Assembly (NCBI RefSeq): GCF_021730395.1
Contig: NW_026461083.1
Location: forward strand, 1-64,000
DNA length: 64,000 bases
DNA from: Mercenaria mercenaria
Taxonomy: Eukaryota; Mollusca; Bivalvia; Venerida; Veneridae
Reading direction: 5' to 3'
A program made the translations under genes and the position numbers. Every line of letters starts with the position of its first letter. Positions within the stretch are counted from its first letter, which is position 1. Of the stretch, positions 36,239 through 48,049 are shown piece by piece. The notes beneath the pieces were generated by a model. It saw only the letters and a list, made by a program, of their open reading frames with translations. It had not been told where the DNA came from and did not search any database.

Positions 36239-37595
36239 GAGCTGCACAGACGTACAACTGATACCCGAAATTATCAACACTATTTTCAAAAAGGAAGACG
36301 CAGGTGCAATATCACTAAAGCTACAGGAGAAGATAAAGCAGTTGGAGAAAATTATAAGCACACGTTTGTCACTTATTGAAGAGTTGAAAGATTCGAAGGC
36401 TGAAGCAATAACTGCGATTGCAAACTTCATAAAAGAAATGGAACTTATACTTCAGAATCTTAAAAAGGAATCAATGTATGAAGTTAAAGAAGAATATCAC
36501 AAAAGGGAGCGTATGCTAGAGGAAGAGAAGAAGAAAGCTGAAACTGAAATGGAAGATATGAAGCAAGCTGATAATGATATTCGGCAACTAGAAACAAACA
36601 AAGCTGAAACATTTGTCAGTATGAAAATCGCTCAAGAGAAAGCTACAAATGCAAATGAGCTCATCAATTCATTGAAGACACCTCCTAACACAAAGATATA
36701 CTTTCAAGTGGACACAGATATGCGAGATACTTTGCATCGATTAAAATCATTAGGAAAACTCAACATTTGTTCTTCCGCAGCCTTGAAACCTAAGACAAGC
36801 GTCTATTCAATTACAGGCACAAATGATATGAATATCAAATTACCAAATGAAAGAAACACATGTAGTATCTTTGGATCATGTTTAACAGAAACAGGAATGC
36901 TGCTGTTAACTGATTATAGCAATAAAAAGCTGAAACGTACATACGTTACCAATTTGTCTGCGATAGATCATTGCGACTTTCCTTATGGCCCTTGCTTTGT
37001 TTGCAATACAAATAAAGAGGAAGCAACAGTTACCTTTTATGACAACACAGTTCAATTTGTCTATCTCGGAAACCAAATGACAAAAACACGCCAAATAACC
37101 TTGGGTCATCGTTGTTACGGTATTGCTTACAAGGAAGACAAATTGTACATTACTGATAACACTTCTTCTCTTTACATACATGATATGGCAGGTAATCTGC
37201 TGCAGACAGTCTCAAAAGACAGTTCCGGGAATCCCCTCTTCACATGTAGCAGAGTCATTGCCTTCAGCGACAACAGAGACAAAATGTTCGCCGTCGATTT
37301 CACTAATAGGATGAGAACTCTTGATATTCACGGAAAACATACAGATACATACACCGATTCAGATTTAGTTCAAGTTTCAGGAGTTGATACTGACAGAAGA
37401 GGCAACATATTTGTATGTGGATACGGATCAAACAACATTGTACAGATAGGACAAGATGGAAAGAAGAAAGGAGTGATCGCAACAGCATCAGATGGAATTG
37501 CGAGGCCATGCTCCATTTGTTTTGATCCAAAACAGAATATGTTATTTGTCACTCAAGCCAGTAATGACAAAATAAAAGTCTTTAATTTTAAATGA
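36239..37595 (+). CDS. TRIM-like copy D, exon 2 (coiled coil + propeller), intact
   Basis: Completes a 563-residue protein (335 + 1357 coding bases, 564 codons with stop). Residues 113-138 finish B-box 2 and a short linker (SCTDVQLIPEIINTIFKKED). About 139-265 is a highly charged coiled coil (KLQEKIKQLEKII to KATNANELINSL), which in TRIM proteins drives antiparallel dimers. About 300-563 holds propeller-like repeats: ETGMLLLTDYSNKKLKR, EDKLYITDNTSSLYIHD, RDKMFAVDFTNRMRTLD, GNIFVCGYGSNNIVQIG, QNMLFVTQASNDKIKVF. The protein plan is the RING-less B-box/coiled-coil/NHL-like type expanded in bivalves, often linked to innate immunity; that role is inference. Nothing in the frame is broken. Any upstream Met in the same frame before 36239 lies in intron and MITE flank and should be ignored. 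Confidence 0.88.
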
Positions 37596-38175
37596 ACATA
37601 CTTACACTATACAGATCCTGACAAAGCACATCTAGGTTGAGTGAAAAGACACTGAAGAAGGACTACAATGTATATTGTTTGTCACACAAAGAAACAATTA
37701 ATAAAATGAAAGTCTTTAATTTGAAATGAAAATGAGCACACTATATCAATCTTTACATACACATTGTTCTGTATAAAAGCAAAGACACTGAAATTAGACA
37801 AGAATACTATTTATTTATTGAATGGTTTGCCGGTCAATAAACAGAACTTTTTTATTACATGACATAAGAAATGAATTTCAAAGTGCATTTTTCTCAACGT
37901 TTTACAACAAACCTGTCTTGAACTATAGATAGGTTAATGACACAAACTGTGGACCGGCGATTTATATAAGGAGTCATGAAATGAATCATTCTATGCCAGT
38001 TTAGGCAAAGACAACACGATTGGTGGTATGGTATATTATCATAAAGTTTACCATACATGACTATGACTAATGTGTATAATTTTGTCCACTACATGCGTCG
38101 TTAAATAGTTCCTTTCCTTTCATGACGTTTATGTGCAACCATTATGCAAAGAAAAACTGTGTTAAATGTAATATA

Positions 38176-38296
38176 GCTCCGGGGCACAAGTGTGCGTTTT
38201 TCTTAATCTCATGGCTACGCGATAATATCTCGTTTGCTATCGCGTAGCCATGAGATTAAGAAAAACGCACACTTGTGCTCCGGAGCTTCATTTGCA
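38176..38296. repeat. Inverted copy of target flank at a SINE insertion
   Basis: Arm 1 (38176-38224, GCTCCGG to GCGATA) and arm 2 (38238-38286) are complementary with one mismatch in about 49 bases; the 13-base loop contains TATCTCGTTTGC. The paralogous flank of copy C (19315-19400) has only arm 1, so arm 2 was added. The 12-base TATCTCGTTTGC occurs again at 38575-38586, right after the SINE, so arm 2 plus SINE form the inserted unit. Confidence 0.8.
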
Positions 38297-38574
38297 GGGG
38301 CCTCCGTGGCCGAGTGGTTAAGGTCGCTGACTTAAATCACTTGCCCATCATCGATGTGTGTTCGAGCCTTACTCGGGGCGTTGAATTCTTCATGTGAGGA
38401 AGCCATCCAGCTGGCTTACGGAAGGCCGGTGGTTCTACCCAGGTTCCCGCTCGTGATGAAATAATGCACTGAGGGGCACCTGGGGTCTTCCTCCACCATC
38501 AACGCTGGAAAGTCGCCACATGACCCAAAATTGTGTCGGTGCGACGTTAAACCATAATAAATAAATAAATAAAG
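38297..38574 (+). mobile_element. tRNA-derived SINE resembling RUDI/V-SINE
   Basis: Head GGCCTCCGTGGCCGAGTGG with TTAAGGTCGCTGAC is Ser/Leu-tRNA-like (class II, extra bases between anticodon arm and the B box GTGTTCGAGCC). The body ends GTGTCGGTGCGACGTTAAAC followed by an AATA simple tail. This combination (tRNA-Ser head, conserved 3' domain with CGACGTTAAAC) matches what is known of the molluscan RUDI V-SINE; the name is an inference without alignment. The 12-base target duplication TATCTCGTTTGC is intact, and copy C shows the empty site. Confidence 0.8.
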
Positions 38575-39512
38575 TATCTCGTTTGCACGAAATAGTGTCT
38601 CGTGGCCACACAATAACTAATTCGTGACAATGCTTGTTCTATGTAAAACACGACTATTTGTCCCAGAATCCGTTTATGCATGGAAACATGTATTCTTATC
38701 GCTTGGCTAAATGCATTTAAGTATACCTGTATGCAACAGAATAAAGCACACGGCGACGTAATGACCAGTTTCTAAGGTCAGATTGTCTACCAGGAGGACT
38801 CGAGCCCAAAAGCCAATCATTCATTTTTAAGAACACTAAGACAAAACAACGAACTAAACTGTTTTAATAAGTACGAGGGTTGATAAAAAACAACGTAACC
38901 TGTCCTGGTTACGGGATTAAATTTTATTGTCTAGGGTTGTTTCCTTTTTAAACACATAGAGATAAAACCGACGCTATTTCGCCACACGCGAAAATAATGT
39001 TTACTTCGTTAACAGTAAAAAATAAATAAAGACCATTGTAAGTTAACCTCAGTATAACGAACAAAGTTATATGATAACATAATGATATGAAGTTACATCT
39101 CTCTGCCTTCTGCCGATAAAACTTTAATGACGTTATCGCGTGACTTTATAATAACAATCATTCAAGGTTTCAAAGTCATTTAACTTCAATCAGTGGAACT
39201 GATTGGAAATAAGAACAAACTCCAATTCTTCGGAAGCACTTCCGGATGAACACCTTGTATGCGAGACAGTTGAAAAACATGGCCACGCTATATTGTGTAT
39301 CTTTTCAAAGAATCTGTTAATTCACTTGAAATAAATGCAATTGCTTTGCAAATGATTTTAAGTTGTAAGTGTAACACCTATATAAAACAGAGTTGTCACA
39401 ACTGTATGTAGAATATACTGTGTTAGAATAAATTTTGGTACATATCATTGTGTTACACAAAATGTGATATAGACAGTAGTTAAAGACTTCGTTTGGATCA
39501 TGAATATTTATA

Positions 39513-40783
39513 CAGTAAACCTCGCTTAAAAGGACAAGTTGGGACCTTTAAAAATTGTTCCTCATAACCGAGGTTCCTTATGTCCGTATAGCAAACAAGT
39601 TGCTTGTAACCGAGATTGGTATAACGAACACAATTTGTATAGCTAACACTATTTGACTGACGTTTGAAAAGGGCTATGTGTTCTCATTCCGGACCGACAA
39701 TGAATCTTTATGTGAGGAAGTTGCGAGTCTCTGTCCATTTTTATATTTTCAAGGAAACTCTATTCTTAAAATGACCAAACGATACCAGCAAAAGGAATAT
39801 ATTTCGTACCGCATCCATTTTGGAAACAATGTGAGCCAATTATTGTTTAATTGATTCGGGAACGGCTATGAAAAACAATACAATCAAGTCCTGTGATTCT
39901 GCAAACATTCTAATTTCAATCATCATTTAATCCAATTAGCGGCGAATTCAAAACTCCTAAGTACGTTGCGTGTAATTAAAATCATTTGTGACATAATCAG
40001 AGTGGTTTGTCACGTGTTGATGATTACGCAAACACACAATACTACATGTACCTTAATCGACCATTCACCTATTGGAAAACGTGGATCTATGATTGGCCAG
40101 CAGCAAAAAGAGTCATCGTAAACTCCGCCTTTTGACTGACAGGCGCAACTGTTTTCCGTTAATGTAATTCATTGTGTATTGAGCAAGCACGCGCATGGCA
40201 AAAAAAAATGCGTCCCGGGGAAACGCGTTTGGGATTTTCGAGCGTCCTTGTATTCGTCATCATACACAGGAATAAAATAAACGTATTGTCTTATTTGGTT
40301 ACGTTGATTATAATACTTTTTGTGAGTCTCTACAAATGTTGGATATAAACTAAACAGCACAAGTTGGTTTTTTTACGAATATACTTTAAAGACCAAAACA
40401 TAATACATAATCGTCTAGTATTCGCCGGTAAATGTTAATGATGATATTATCTATTTCTTTTTATCGTATCCGTAAATTAACAAACTATAGATCATAGTAA
40501 TGAAATAATTGGTGTTTATGTGCGTGAAAGTGCCGACGTTACTCTGACGTCATCAGCGATTCTCCAGTTTATTTCCGGTTTTTAATAATTTATATTCGCT
40601 ATAACCGAGGGGTTTTCCATTGAATTTCGTACTTTGGGACAGGAAAAAGTGTTCCTTATATCCGAGTTCCCTATAACAGAGGATTTTTACATTGAATAAA
40701 GAAGGAATTAGATCGGGGAATTGAAAACTGTTAAGTGACCGAGTGTTCCTTATATCCGAGTTCCTTATAAGTGAGGTTTACTG
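39513..40783. mobile_element. Non-autonomous pogo/Tigger-like DNA element
   Basis: Ends CAGTAAACCTCGCTTA and TAAGTGAGGTTTACTG, flanked by TA on both sides (39511-39512, 40784-40785), fit the Tc1/mariner-pogo group, whose Tigger members have CAG..CCTCG-type termini. Subterminal repeats of the words ATAACCGAGG and TATATCCGAGTTCC occur near both ends. The flank of copy C has the empty site (ATGAATATTTATA at about 20280). The 1271-base interior has no transposase frame. Confidence 0.8.
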
Positions 40784-42300
40784 TATGTGTCACTTCATAT
40801 TTAGAATTGAAACATCAGAATGGTATGTTACAAAAAATGGGGTACAGACGATAATGAGAGTATAGAGGATACCATTTTGAACTATATTTTGGTGATAAAC
40901 ATTTTATATAAATGATGATTAAATGTGAAAACATAAGGTATTGGTATTTAGATGTTATAAACTTATACAGGGTTGTATAAAATTGTATGCGCATTGTAAA
41001 TACAATTTCACTATTTTATGGAATAAAGAATATCTTATTTCTTAGTGTATCTCATAAAGTCCCCGACGATGACCCGAGCGGACAACATCATGGCTGAAGT
41101 TCATCGTTTTGGTGCAGAGTACAGCAATAACTGAATACCGCAGTAACTGGGTACCAAAATATATATAATTTCCGTAAAGATCCCCTTTGGACGTATCACG
41201 CCGACAAATCTAAAATCCGACGGCAATGTTGGACGGTGCTAATGTACTGGAGAATAATACCAGCGACATTTTAACGTGATTTAATGCATCCTCAAGCCTG
41301 CATGTACATTGTTAATTACAACAGTAATAGAGACTTGGCACATTTTACGACACATAGAATTAGCTAAAATTACAATAGTAAATAGATTTGATCGTTTTTT
41401 GTCAATGCATGAACCAATGACTGCTATAACCGATTACATAGTGTTTCTCGAACAATCACCGACTGTGACCTAGGTAGACCAAATATCGACTCGAGGCCAC
41501 CCTTTCGGTGCTGATAACAGCAGTAATTTGAATACCAAAACATGTTCAGATTGGATTCTTTGATCTTCTATGGACGGATGTCGTGGGCATATTTAAAATC
41601 CTTCGGCAATTCTGTATGGACTATTTTAACAGGCACGCTAATATATTCACATAGTCTAATGTATCCACAAGCCCTCCTGAACATTGTAAATTATAGAAGT
41701 AACAAATGATATAGTAATACAGCCGTTTCTGTTGTTGGTAGTTATCACAATAGTAGCAGTAATACTGTCGTTATTGCTGTTATTAGTTAATGTAATAATA
41801 ACACTTACACTGTTGACACTGTAACTGTAACTTCCAAAAGTCATAGCAGTAATTCTTATATTACTGCTATTACATCCAGCTGTAACAGCAGTACTATCTA
41901 GGTTTACCAAAACTTGATTCGTGACCACTGCGGATTACAGCAGTAACTGAAAACCAAAACATGTCCAGATTTCACAATTTGATCTCCTTTGCACACATGA
42001 CGCCGGGATATTTAAAATCCGTTGGCAATGCCGTATGTTCTATTTTTAACAAGTCCGCTATTTATATATTGATTGTCCAATGCGTCCCAAAGTCCTCATA
42101 AACATTGTGACTTTGCAGTAATACTGCTGTTACTTCTTTAACTTTCAGCAACAGTAATAGAAGTAATAGAGATGTGTCTGCTATAAAGTTCCATCAGTAA
42201 TAGCAGTAATACGGTCGGAAGTTATGCTGTTATTGCTCTATTGCTAACTCTGTTGTACCCAGTCTAGGAATATTGCTCAATTTAGGGATCCTTAAAATGC
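40784..42300 (+). repeat. 3' flank of copy D, second part
   Basis: Continues the flank shared with copies A (7760-8790) and C (20300-20830). 41700-42260 is rich in AGCAGTAAT words in both orientations. The TTTTATGGAATAAAGAATATC phrase with AATAAA lies near 41015. No gene. Confidence 0.6.
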
Positions 42301-43296
42301 GTGCGCAATCTCAAGATTGAGCATAGCAGGATTGGCGTGAAGATCGACATTCACGAGTGTGCAACATATGCATGTCTATGAACATTAAAATTATCTTTAT
42401 CTCTGTCATAGATAATTTCTAGATAAGTAACTTGTAAAATTCCGAGTAAACAAATATTTAATTCTGTTTCTCTTGACAATTTTTTATATCGGTATAATTT
42501 CATGTGCATTATTAATGTGTTGGAAACGGACTTTTTCACATTTTGCCAAGAGACATATATTGAGGCAAAACGCACTTCAAAAACTTTATGGCGCAGCTGA
42601 AGTGAATAAATATGGAGTTAATCCTTATGAAGTACACGCTCTGGCGAAGTTCAAAAGTAGGATAAGTACTTTAAATACCATAACCATTTGGGTATCATTC
42701 CGGAATTTCTGAATGGTAAAAGTCACAAAAAGTTATATGCTCATTTTTTAATTAAAATAACTTGCATGTTTCTGTTTCAAATCTATGGTTAAATGGGAAA
42801 AAGTATTTAAAAACTTTTAGACAACTCTACATTTGAAGAAGATTGTCTCATATTTGACTTATTTCTATTCTAACAACTTTTAAGACCAAACATAATTTTT
42901 TCTGCTCCTTTCAATTATTTATCATTTCAAATTTTGATTTTTAACACCTTATAAGGAGCATTTATTTGTTGTTTTATTTTTAACATAGGAGGAAATCGTC
43001 ATACAATATATGTTTTGTATGGAGAGGCATACAATATATGTTTTGTATGGAGAGGCAAAAACACCTTTTTTCAGGTCATAGAAATTTAAGTATCCAAAAT
43101 ATTTCTTACACACGTGCATTATCAATTACACTTATCTAGACACATCTCAGGTTTCTAGTTTCAATTATCGCACTTACATGAGATTTTAAAATGGCATAAT
43201 AGTAAAATGTTGAAGTTAACGTGAAACACGACTTATTTCAAAAGCTGAAGTAAAATCCCTTTACGCGGTTTTCGAGGAACTTCCATGTAGCAATAT
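42301..43296. other. Gene-free stretch
   Basis: One 79-codon frame (42473-42712, +) has a hydrophobic start and a basic middle but no recognised motif, so no gene is called. A short direct duplication of CATACAATATATGTTTTGTATGGAGAGG lies near 43000 (two adjacent copies, unit of about 28 bases). Confidence 0.4.
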
Positions 43297-43985
43297 TGTT
43301 AGGCACCCCGCCTTGTCAGAACTTGATGTTATTTACCATTTACTTTTGTATCCAAGATTTTAGATCTCACCGGGAGACCAGTGCCAGCCCGCCCCTCCTC
43401 GTTTTCCCAGCTTATCCATGGCTGTCGGTGGTCAACCCTATCTGTTCAATTGGTTATCAACTACCTTACCCAACTAGCCCGGGTATTCCTTACAACTTGG
43501 CCCCTAGACCCTTATTTGTCCTTTAAATCATATTCATCTCTACATTGCTCTACCTAGGTCAGACGCCATCTTGGTTGTTTACTTCGGTTGTTTCCGGTTG
43601 TGCTCGATTCTTTACGAAACCAAATAAATCGAGTTCGATGTCCACGGAAACACCCGAAATGCGTTATCGGAGCTCTTCTGCGTCATCATGTTGATGACGT
43701 AGGCAGACATCTATGACGGGTATAAATACATCGGTTTCCGTCTCTTCTTTGCCAATCAAATCTCCTCTTAAAGTGAAGTTGACCCTTACTGGAGGTCAAT
43801 CGAATTTAGCTCTACATCATTGGTTACTTTCTATATTTAGATCTAGAAGAGCTTAGTACTTATGCCTAGACCAAAGAGCGAGGTTTGTCTCTACATTTCT
43901 ACAACAATAAAGCTCTACAATGAGTAGCTCTGGTCTATACTAACTGGTACTTGTGGTCTCCCCCAAAATTACCCCACCCAGAGGG
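43297..43985 (+). promoter_or_regulatory. Promoter-like module; possible solo LTR
   Basis: This GC-richer island holds CGCCATCTTGG (YY1-like, about 43566), ATGACGTAGG (about 43693), a good TATA box TATAAATA at 43721 and AATAAA at 43906, some 185 bases later. TATA box and poly(A) signal in this order and spacing suit an LTR, starting perhaps at TGTTAGG (43297). I could not find the matching end or a target duplication, nor any element body. An ordinary gene promoter is the alternative. If an LTR, it is a solo fossil. Confidence 0.35.
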
Positions 43986-45764
43986 ATAAATAGAATTTAC
44001 ACTGTTTATCTACTAAGATCTACACTACTTAGACGACTATATTGTGCAAGAACACTATGAACGTATACAAATATATTCTTATTAATAGGTATACTCTTGT
44101 TGTCTACGGTTATAGAATCCTTTCTCTACAGTACACTATATAGAGCTACTACGAAGAGCCTATATTATATATACATCATACGTTGAGCTTAGTCCTATAT
44201 ATGAAGAGATACTTATCACTTCATTAAAACTAATAACCTTGAGCAGGGGTTGTGTTGTGTTATGTAGTGTAGTAACCATATAGATCTACTTATTACAAAC
44301 CCGAAGAGGTCCCCAGTATGAAAGAGCTGTGTTATAGAAATGAAGTCTGACCTGGAATCGAACCCAGGGCCATTAGTTTAATAGAGTACATGATATAGAC
44401 TCCTGACTGAGCCAGCCGGCCTCTTATACTTCTGTATATCCTAACATCTACATAGGTAGAGCTATAGACTCAAGTAGAGCATGTACAGCTCGCTACCTTC
44501 AGATATAACATGCTAGCGCCTAGAAAACGAACCCTAACGTTCGCGTGCAAGAGCAGGTGCACGGGAAGAACAATATTGCTATAACTAAATGCTATTAATT
44601 TGTTTATTTTCGGGATATAATTAATGTTTCAACTTTTATACTATTTTCTCTTGGAAGCTGAAAAAACGAAAATAGTACGATGAATTTATACGGTTTTGTC
44701 ACTTGACGATATTTCACCTTTCTGAACAGACAGAATATCTAGCATTTTCTAAATTCGGCTAAAAAATATTTTCACAGTTTAAATAAACGTGGTATCTGAC
44801 GCCGGGCGGCGTTATGTCCTTTTGAAAACGTTTCATATGAAATACTTATTTATTTTAGATATCAAAATTTTAAAGTATTTGCATTTGTTTAGAACATTTT
44901 TGTTCAGAATGGGTATGCATTCCTAATAACGAACTTGTACTAAAAAAACAACTGTGTTCGTATGTGTGCAAGTATACATGTAGTTTGACTGACAATATAG
45001 AATTATTGCTTGCCTTATGGGTGGTCACACAACATGAAACATAATCCTGCATGTGTTAAATTGTAAAATATCTAAACCATCTGCAACAAGCTGTAAAGTA
45101 CATAAAATGTGAATCCTTACTGTTAACGTAACGAGATTAATGAAAATCATAATTTTGCTTATATCATATGCTTAAAGAGGTTGCGTATATCACCAGTCAA
45201 CTGCAATTATTACCATACCATTGAAATGACTCTATGATAATCGACGTCTAACGTTATAGTGCATTTATATGCTTCCCGGATTTTTTTCACGAATTCTTAT
45301 AGGAAAATACTAATCTTTAATAAAAAGATAAAATAAATGTTGTCCAGTATTTGAATAAAAAGGCAACAGCTGCCTTATGTACCAAAATGTCATAATATAA
45401 AATGTCAACTATATTTTCAACTATATTTTCCAGTATTGTCTATTTGAATATCGTTGATAGTTTGACAGTCTCTCATATTTGCAAGAAACAACTGTTAGAC
45501 GATTACATAGAGGATATTTGTTTGTTTCAATGTAAGATAAAAAAAATGCGATGAGTGAAGCAACATGCAATATTTCAATATTTTTACGAGTGGCGCAGCC
45601 ACGAGCGAAAATTTAAAAAAAGTTCACAGGTGAAATAGCTTTCGATGTTACACTGAAACAAACCTGTTATCTTTTTATTTTATGTATCATTTTACCTGCG
45701 CACCGACATGCGCATTGTACCTTGTCAACATTCCCGGTTAAATAGTTAATAAGAATTCAGGCTT
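43986..45764. other. Gene-free stretch with a tRNA-like fragment
   Basis: 44343-44427 (minus strand) reads GCCGGCTGGCTCAGTCAGG as an A-box region and GGGTTCGATTCCAGGTC as a T arm: a SINE head or tRNA pseudogene. The rest is AT-rich and shows no gene. Confidence 0.5.
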
Positions 45765-46345
45765 AAATTAAAACTAGCAATTCGGATACTGATGCTTCAT
45801 TTTTAGATTTATATCTCTCTTTTTATGACAATTTTATACATACCAAAATTTATGACAAGAGGGATGATTTTAATTTTAGTATTGTAAATTTTCCCCATTT
45901 GGATGGGGATGTACCTCAGGCTACATCTTACGGGGTATATACTTCACAATTAATTCGGTTTGCCAGAGCGTGTAGTCATGTCAAGCATTTCAATGAACGT
46001 AATCAATATATTACAGGTAAACTTCTTCAGCAAGGCTACCGTTATTACAAATTGCGTAAATATTTTGCTAAATTTTATTATCGTAATTCTGATTTAGTTT
46101 TAAAATTCAATAGTAATTTAAAGACACTTCTGCGAGAAGGTATTTCTAAACCCGTTTTTTATGGGGATGTGGTTTACAAACTTCGTAAGATCTTGGGTCA
46201 CGGTAATTTTCCAAATGTATTTGGAAAGATTATCAAACGTTTTATTAAAAGAGGTTACGACCCAACTGTTTTGAGACATACCGCATGTTTAGTGTTCAAC
46301 CCGTTTACAGTTGGACACTACGCTTCCCTCTTTGATTGCGTCTGA
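45765..46345 (+). mobile_element. Reverse-transcriptase C-terminal remnant (retroelement fossil)
   Basis: The readable part carries FLDLYLSF, then IYDKRDDFNFSIVNFP, SYGVYTSQLIRFARACS and QGYRYYKLRKYFAKF. This pattern is typical of the C-terminal (thumb-side) part of a class of reverse transcriptases in invertebrate retroelements; SQLIRFARACS followed by a GY block recalls Penelope-like RTs, but the family is uncertain. The catalytic part is not present next to it, so this is a truncated, broken copy. The open frame ends at a stop and is followed by unrelated-looking 3' sequence and a minisatellite. Confidence 0.65.
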
Positions 46346-46751
46346 GGGACGAGGGGGAGGACTCTATGATAAGCAGTTTTTAAATCCTACCAGGACTGAA
46401 CTGTTTTGATATTTGTCTTCTGGCCTGTTTCGTCGCGCCCTTAAGGGTGTTTCTCTTGTTGCTCTGTCTTCTGAAAAGGCATTGAGTACATACGTTTTTG
46501 GTTCTTAAGGTTTGTTTTTTATATATTTATACACGCGCATTTTTGTGTTTTACATGCCATGCCTTTTTGTTTCCATTACGTGTGTAAGAGATTCAACTGG
46601 AAGGGATTACTTTTATTTACACTGTCCCTTGTCTTTGGAACATTGTGTGGGTAAGAGTGAGGTTAGGTGCACCATAAACCGGTTTAAGCTCCCCAGTGGT
46701 GTTTTTGCCACTGACCGTTCCAAGGCGGTGCCCCACTGTGTTCCTTTGTTT

Positions 46752-46966
46752 GTTCGTTTTGTCCTTATGTGTTGGCTTTGTGTGCGTGTGTGTTGTTCGT
46801 TTTGTCCTTATGTGTTGGCTTTGAGTGTGTGTGTGTTGTTCGTTTTGTCCTTATGTGTTGGCTTTGTGTGCGTGTGTTTTGTTCGTTTTGTCCTTATGTG
46901 TTGGCTTTGTGTGCGTGTGTGTTGTTCGTTTTGTCCTTATGTGTTGGCTTTGAGTGTGTGTGTGTG
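46752..46966. repeat. 43-bp minisatellite, five units
   Basis: The phrase TTCGTTTTGTCCTTATGTG recurs with a period of exactly 43 bases at about 46754, 46797, 46840, 46883 and 46926, followed by a GT run to about 46975. Because 43 is not a multiple of three, all three frames stay open with Cys/Val-rich peptides (46512-47065); these are not genes. Confidence 0.9.
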
Positions 46967-47065
46967 TGTGTGTTTGTGTGGTGCACGCGTCTGCGTGCTG
47001 GGGGTTTCGTTTTGAGGAGGCTACGTTTTTGGTGCGTGGCATTCATTGTTTTCTTTATATATTAG

Positions 47066-48020
47066 TACGATGGAGTGTAGATATTTATATACATTTATAT
47101 ATTTTATTGAAGTCTTTTTTGCAAAGAATTTCCGATTTATTATAACCATACTTGTGTACATATTCTATTTTCATTTCAAAAATTGGCGAACAAATATCTC
47201 ATGTATATGTTAAAAATGTATGGAACACCGACACCGTATTTTGTAGTATCAAAAATCTATTGTCATCGTTCTGTGTTGTGCCTTTGAAGTTTAATTCGAC
47301 AATTTAGAGGAGAATATTCCTCCCCTTTGAAGTGGTTGTGGAATTAAAATTACTTAAGCATGAATTCTTATGTTTCGCATAAGGAACGTTTAACCATTTT
47401 TACTGGTAGAATATGCACTTTAATTGTAATACACATGTATTTGATATATCAATTGCTTTGACATGATTCTATAAGTTCGGCAAAAGGGAGGAATGTTCCA
47501 CCTTTTGTTTCAGTATAATTTACATGTAAACCTTATTGGTAAAAATATGTTTCGTTGAAAGTTTTATAAAAGGGAGGAACGCTCTAAGTATTGTCTTATA
47601 AATTTCGAAAATAATGTGAAATATACACTGTTTACATATGATTTCTCAAGTTTAGGGAAAGTGGGGAACCTTCTATCCTCTCAATAGTAGGATATACGCC
47701 TTATTTGTAAAATACCCTAATGTTTAAAGAGAAGAAATAACAAGCTTTGCAAAGAGAGGAATGTTCCATCTTTGTGAAAAAAAAAAACACGTATCGTTCA
47801 AAGGGAGGAATAAAAGTCGTAAAACAATGAACTTGATTGGAAAGTATTGATGAGTATGAACTAATATATATAGCCTACAGAAAACTAAAATACTTTCATT
47901 TCTTACATTCCGGAGCTTGCAATTTATTGTTGGAGGTGAGACTCTAATGATTTTGCTTGTTTCCGTACATGATTGTGCTGGATGTATTATCAGACCGAAG
48001 TGAAAATGGCGGTTAAGATT
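47066..48020. other. Gene-free stretch with a recurring GGGAGGAATGTTCC word
   Basis: Words like AAAGGGAGGAATGTTCCACC or their variants occur near 47320, 47485, 47572, 47753 and 47803 at irregular spacing. No reading frame of note. Confidence 0.4.
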
Positions 48021-48049
48021 ACGTCACAAGTATCTTTCTAAAGGCAGAT

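Larger units (their letters stand above)
37596..39510 (+). repeat. 3' flank of copy D, first part
   Basis: Paralogous to 18698-20300 and 17456-18406. It contains a duplicated 3'-end tail (37671-37729) after the real stop, as in copy C. A large inverted repeat and SINE at 38176-38574 are absent from C. No gene. Confidence 0.65.

Noticed and set aside
31000-44427. Functional tRNA genes at 30985, 32571 and 44343
   Set aside because: Each has a good T-arm word but irregular D and acceptor arms, so they fit SINE heads or tRNA pseudogenes better.
46512-47065. Overlapping open frames rich in Cys, Val and Leu
   Set aside because: They are produced by a 43-bp minisatellite that keeps all frames open; no motif outside the repeat.
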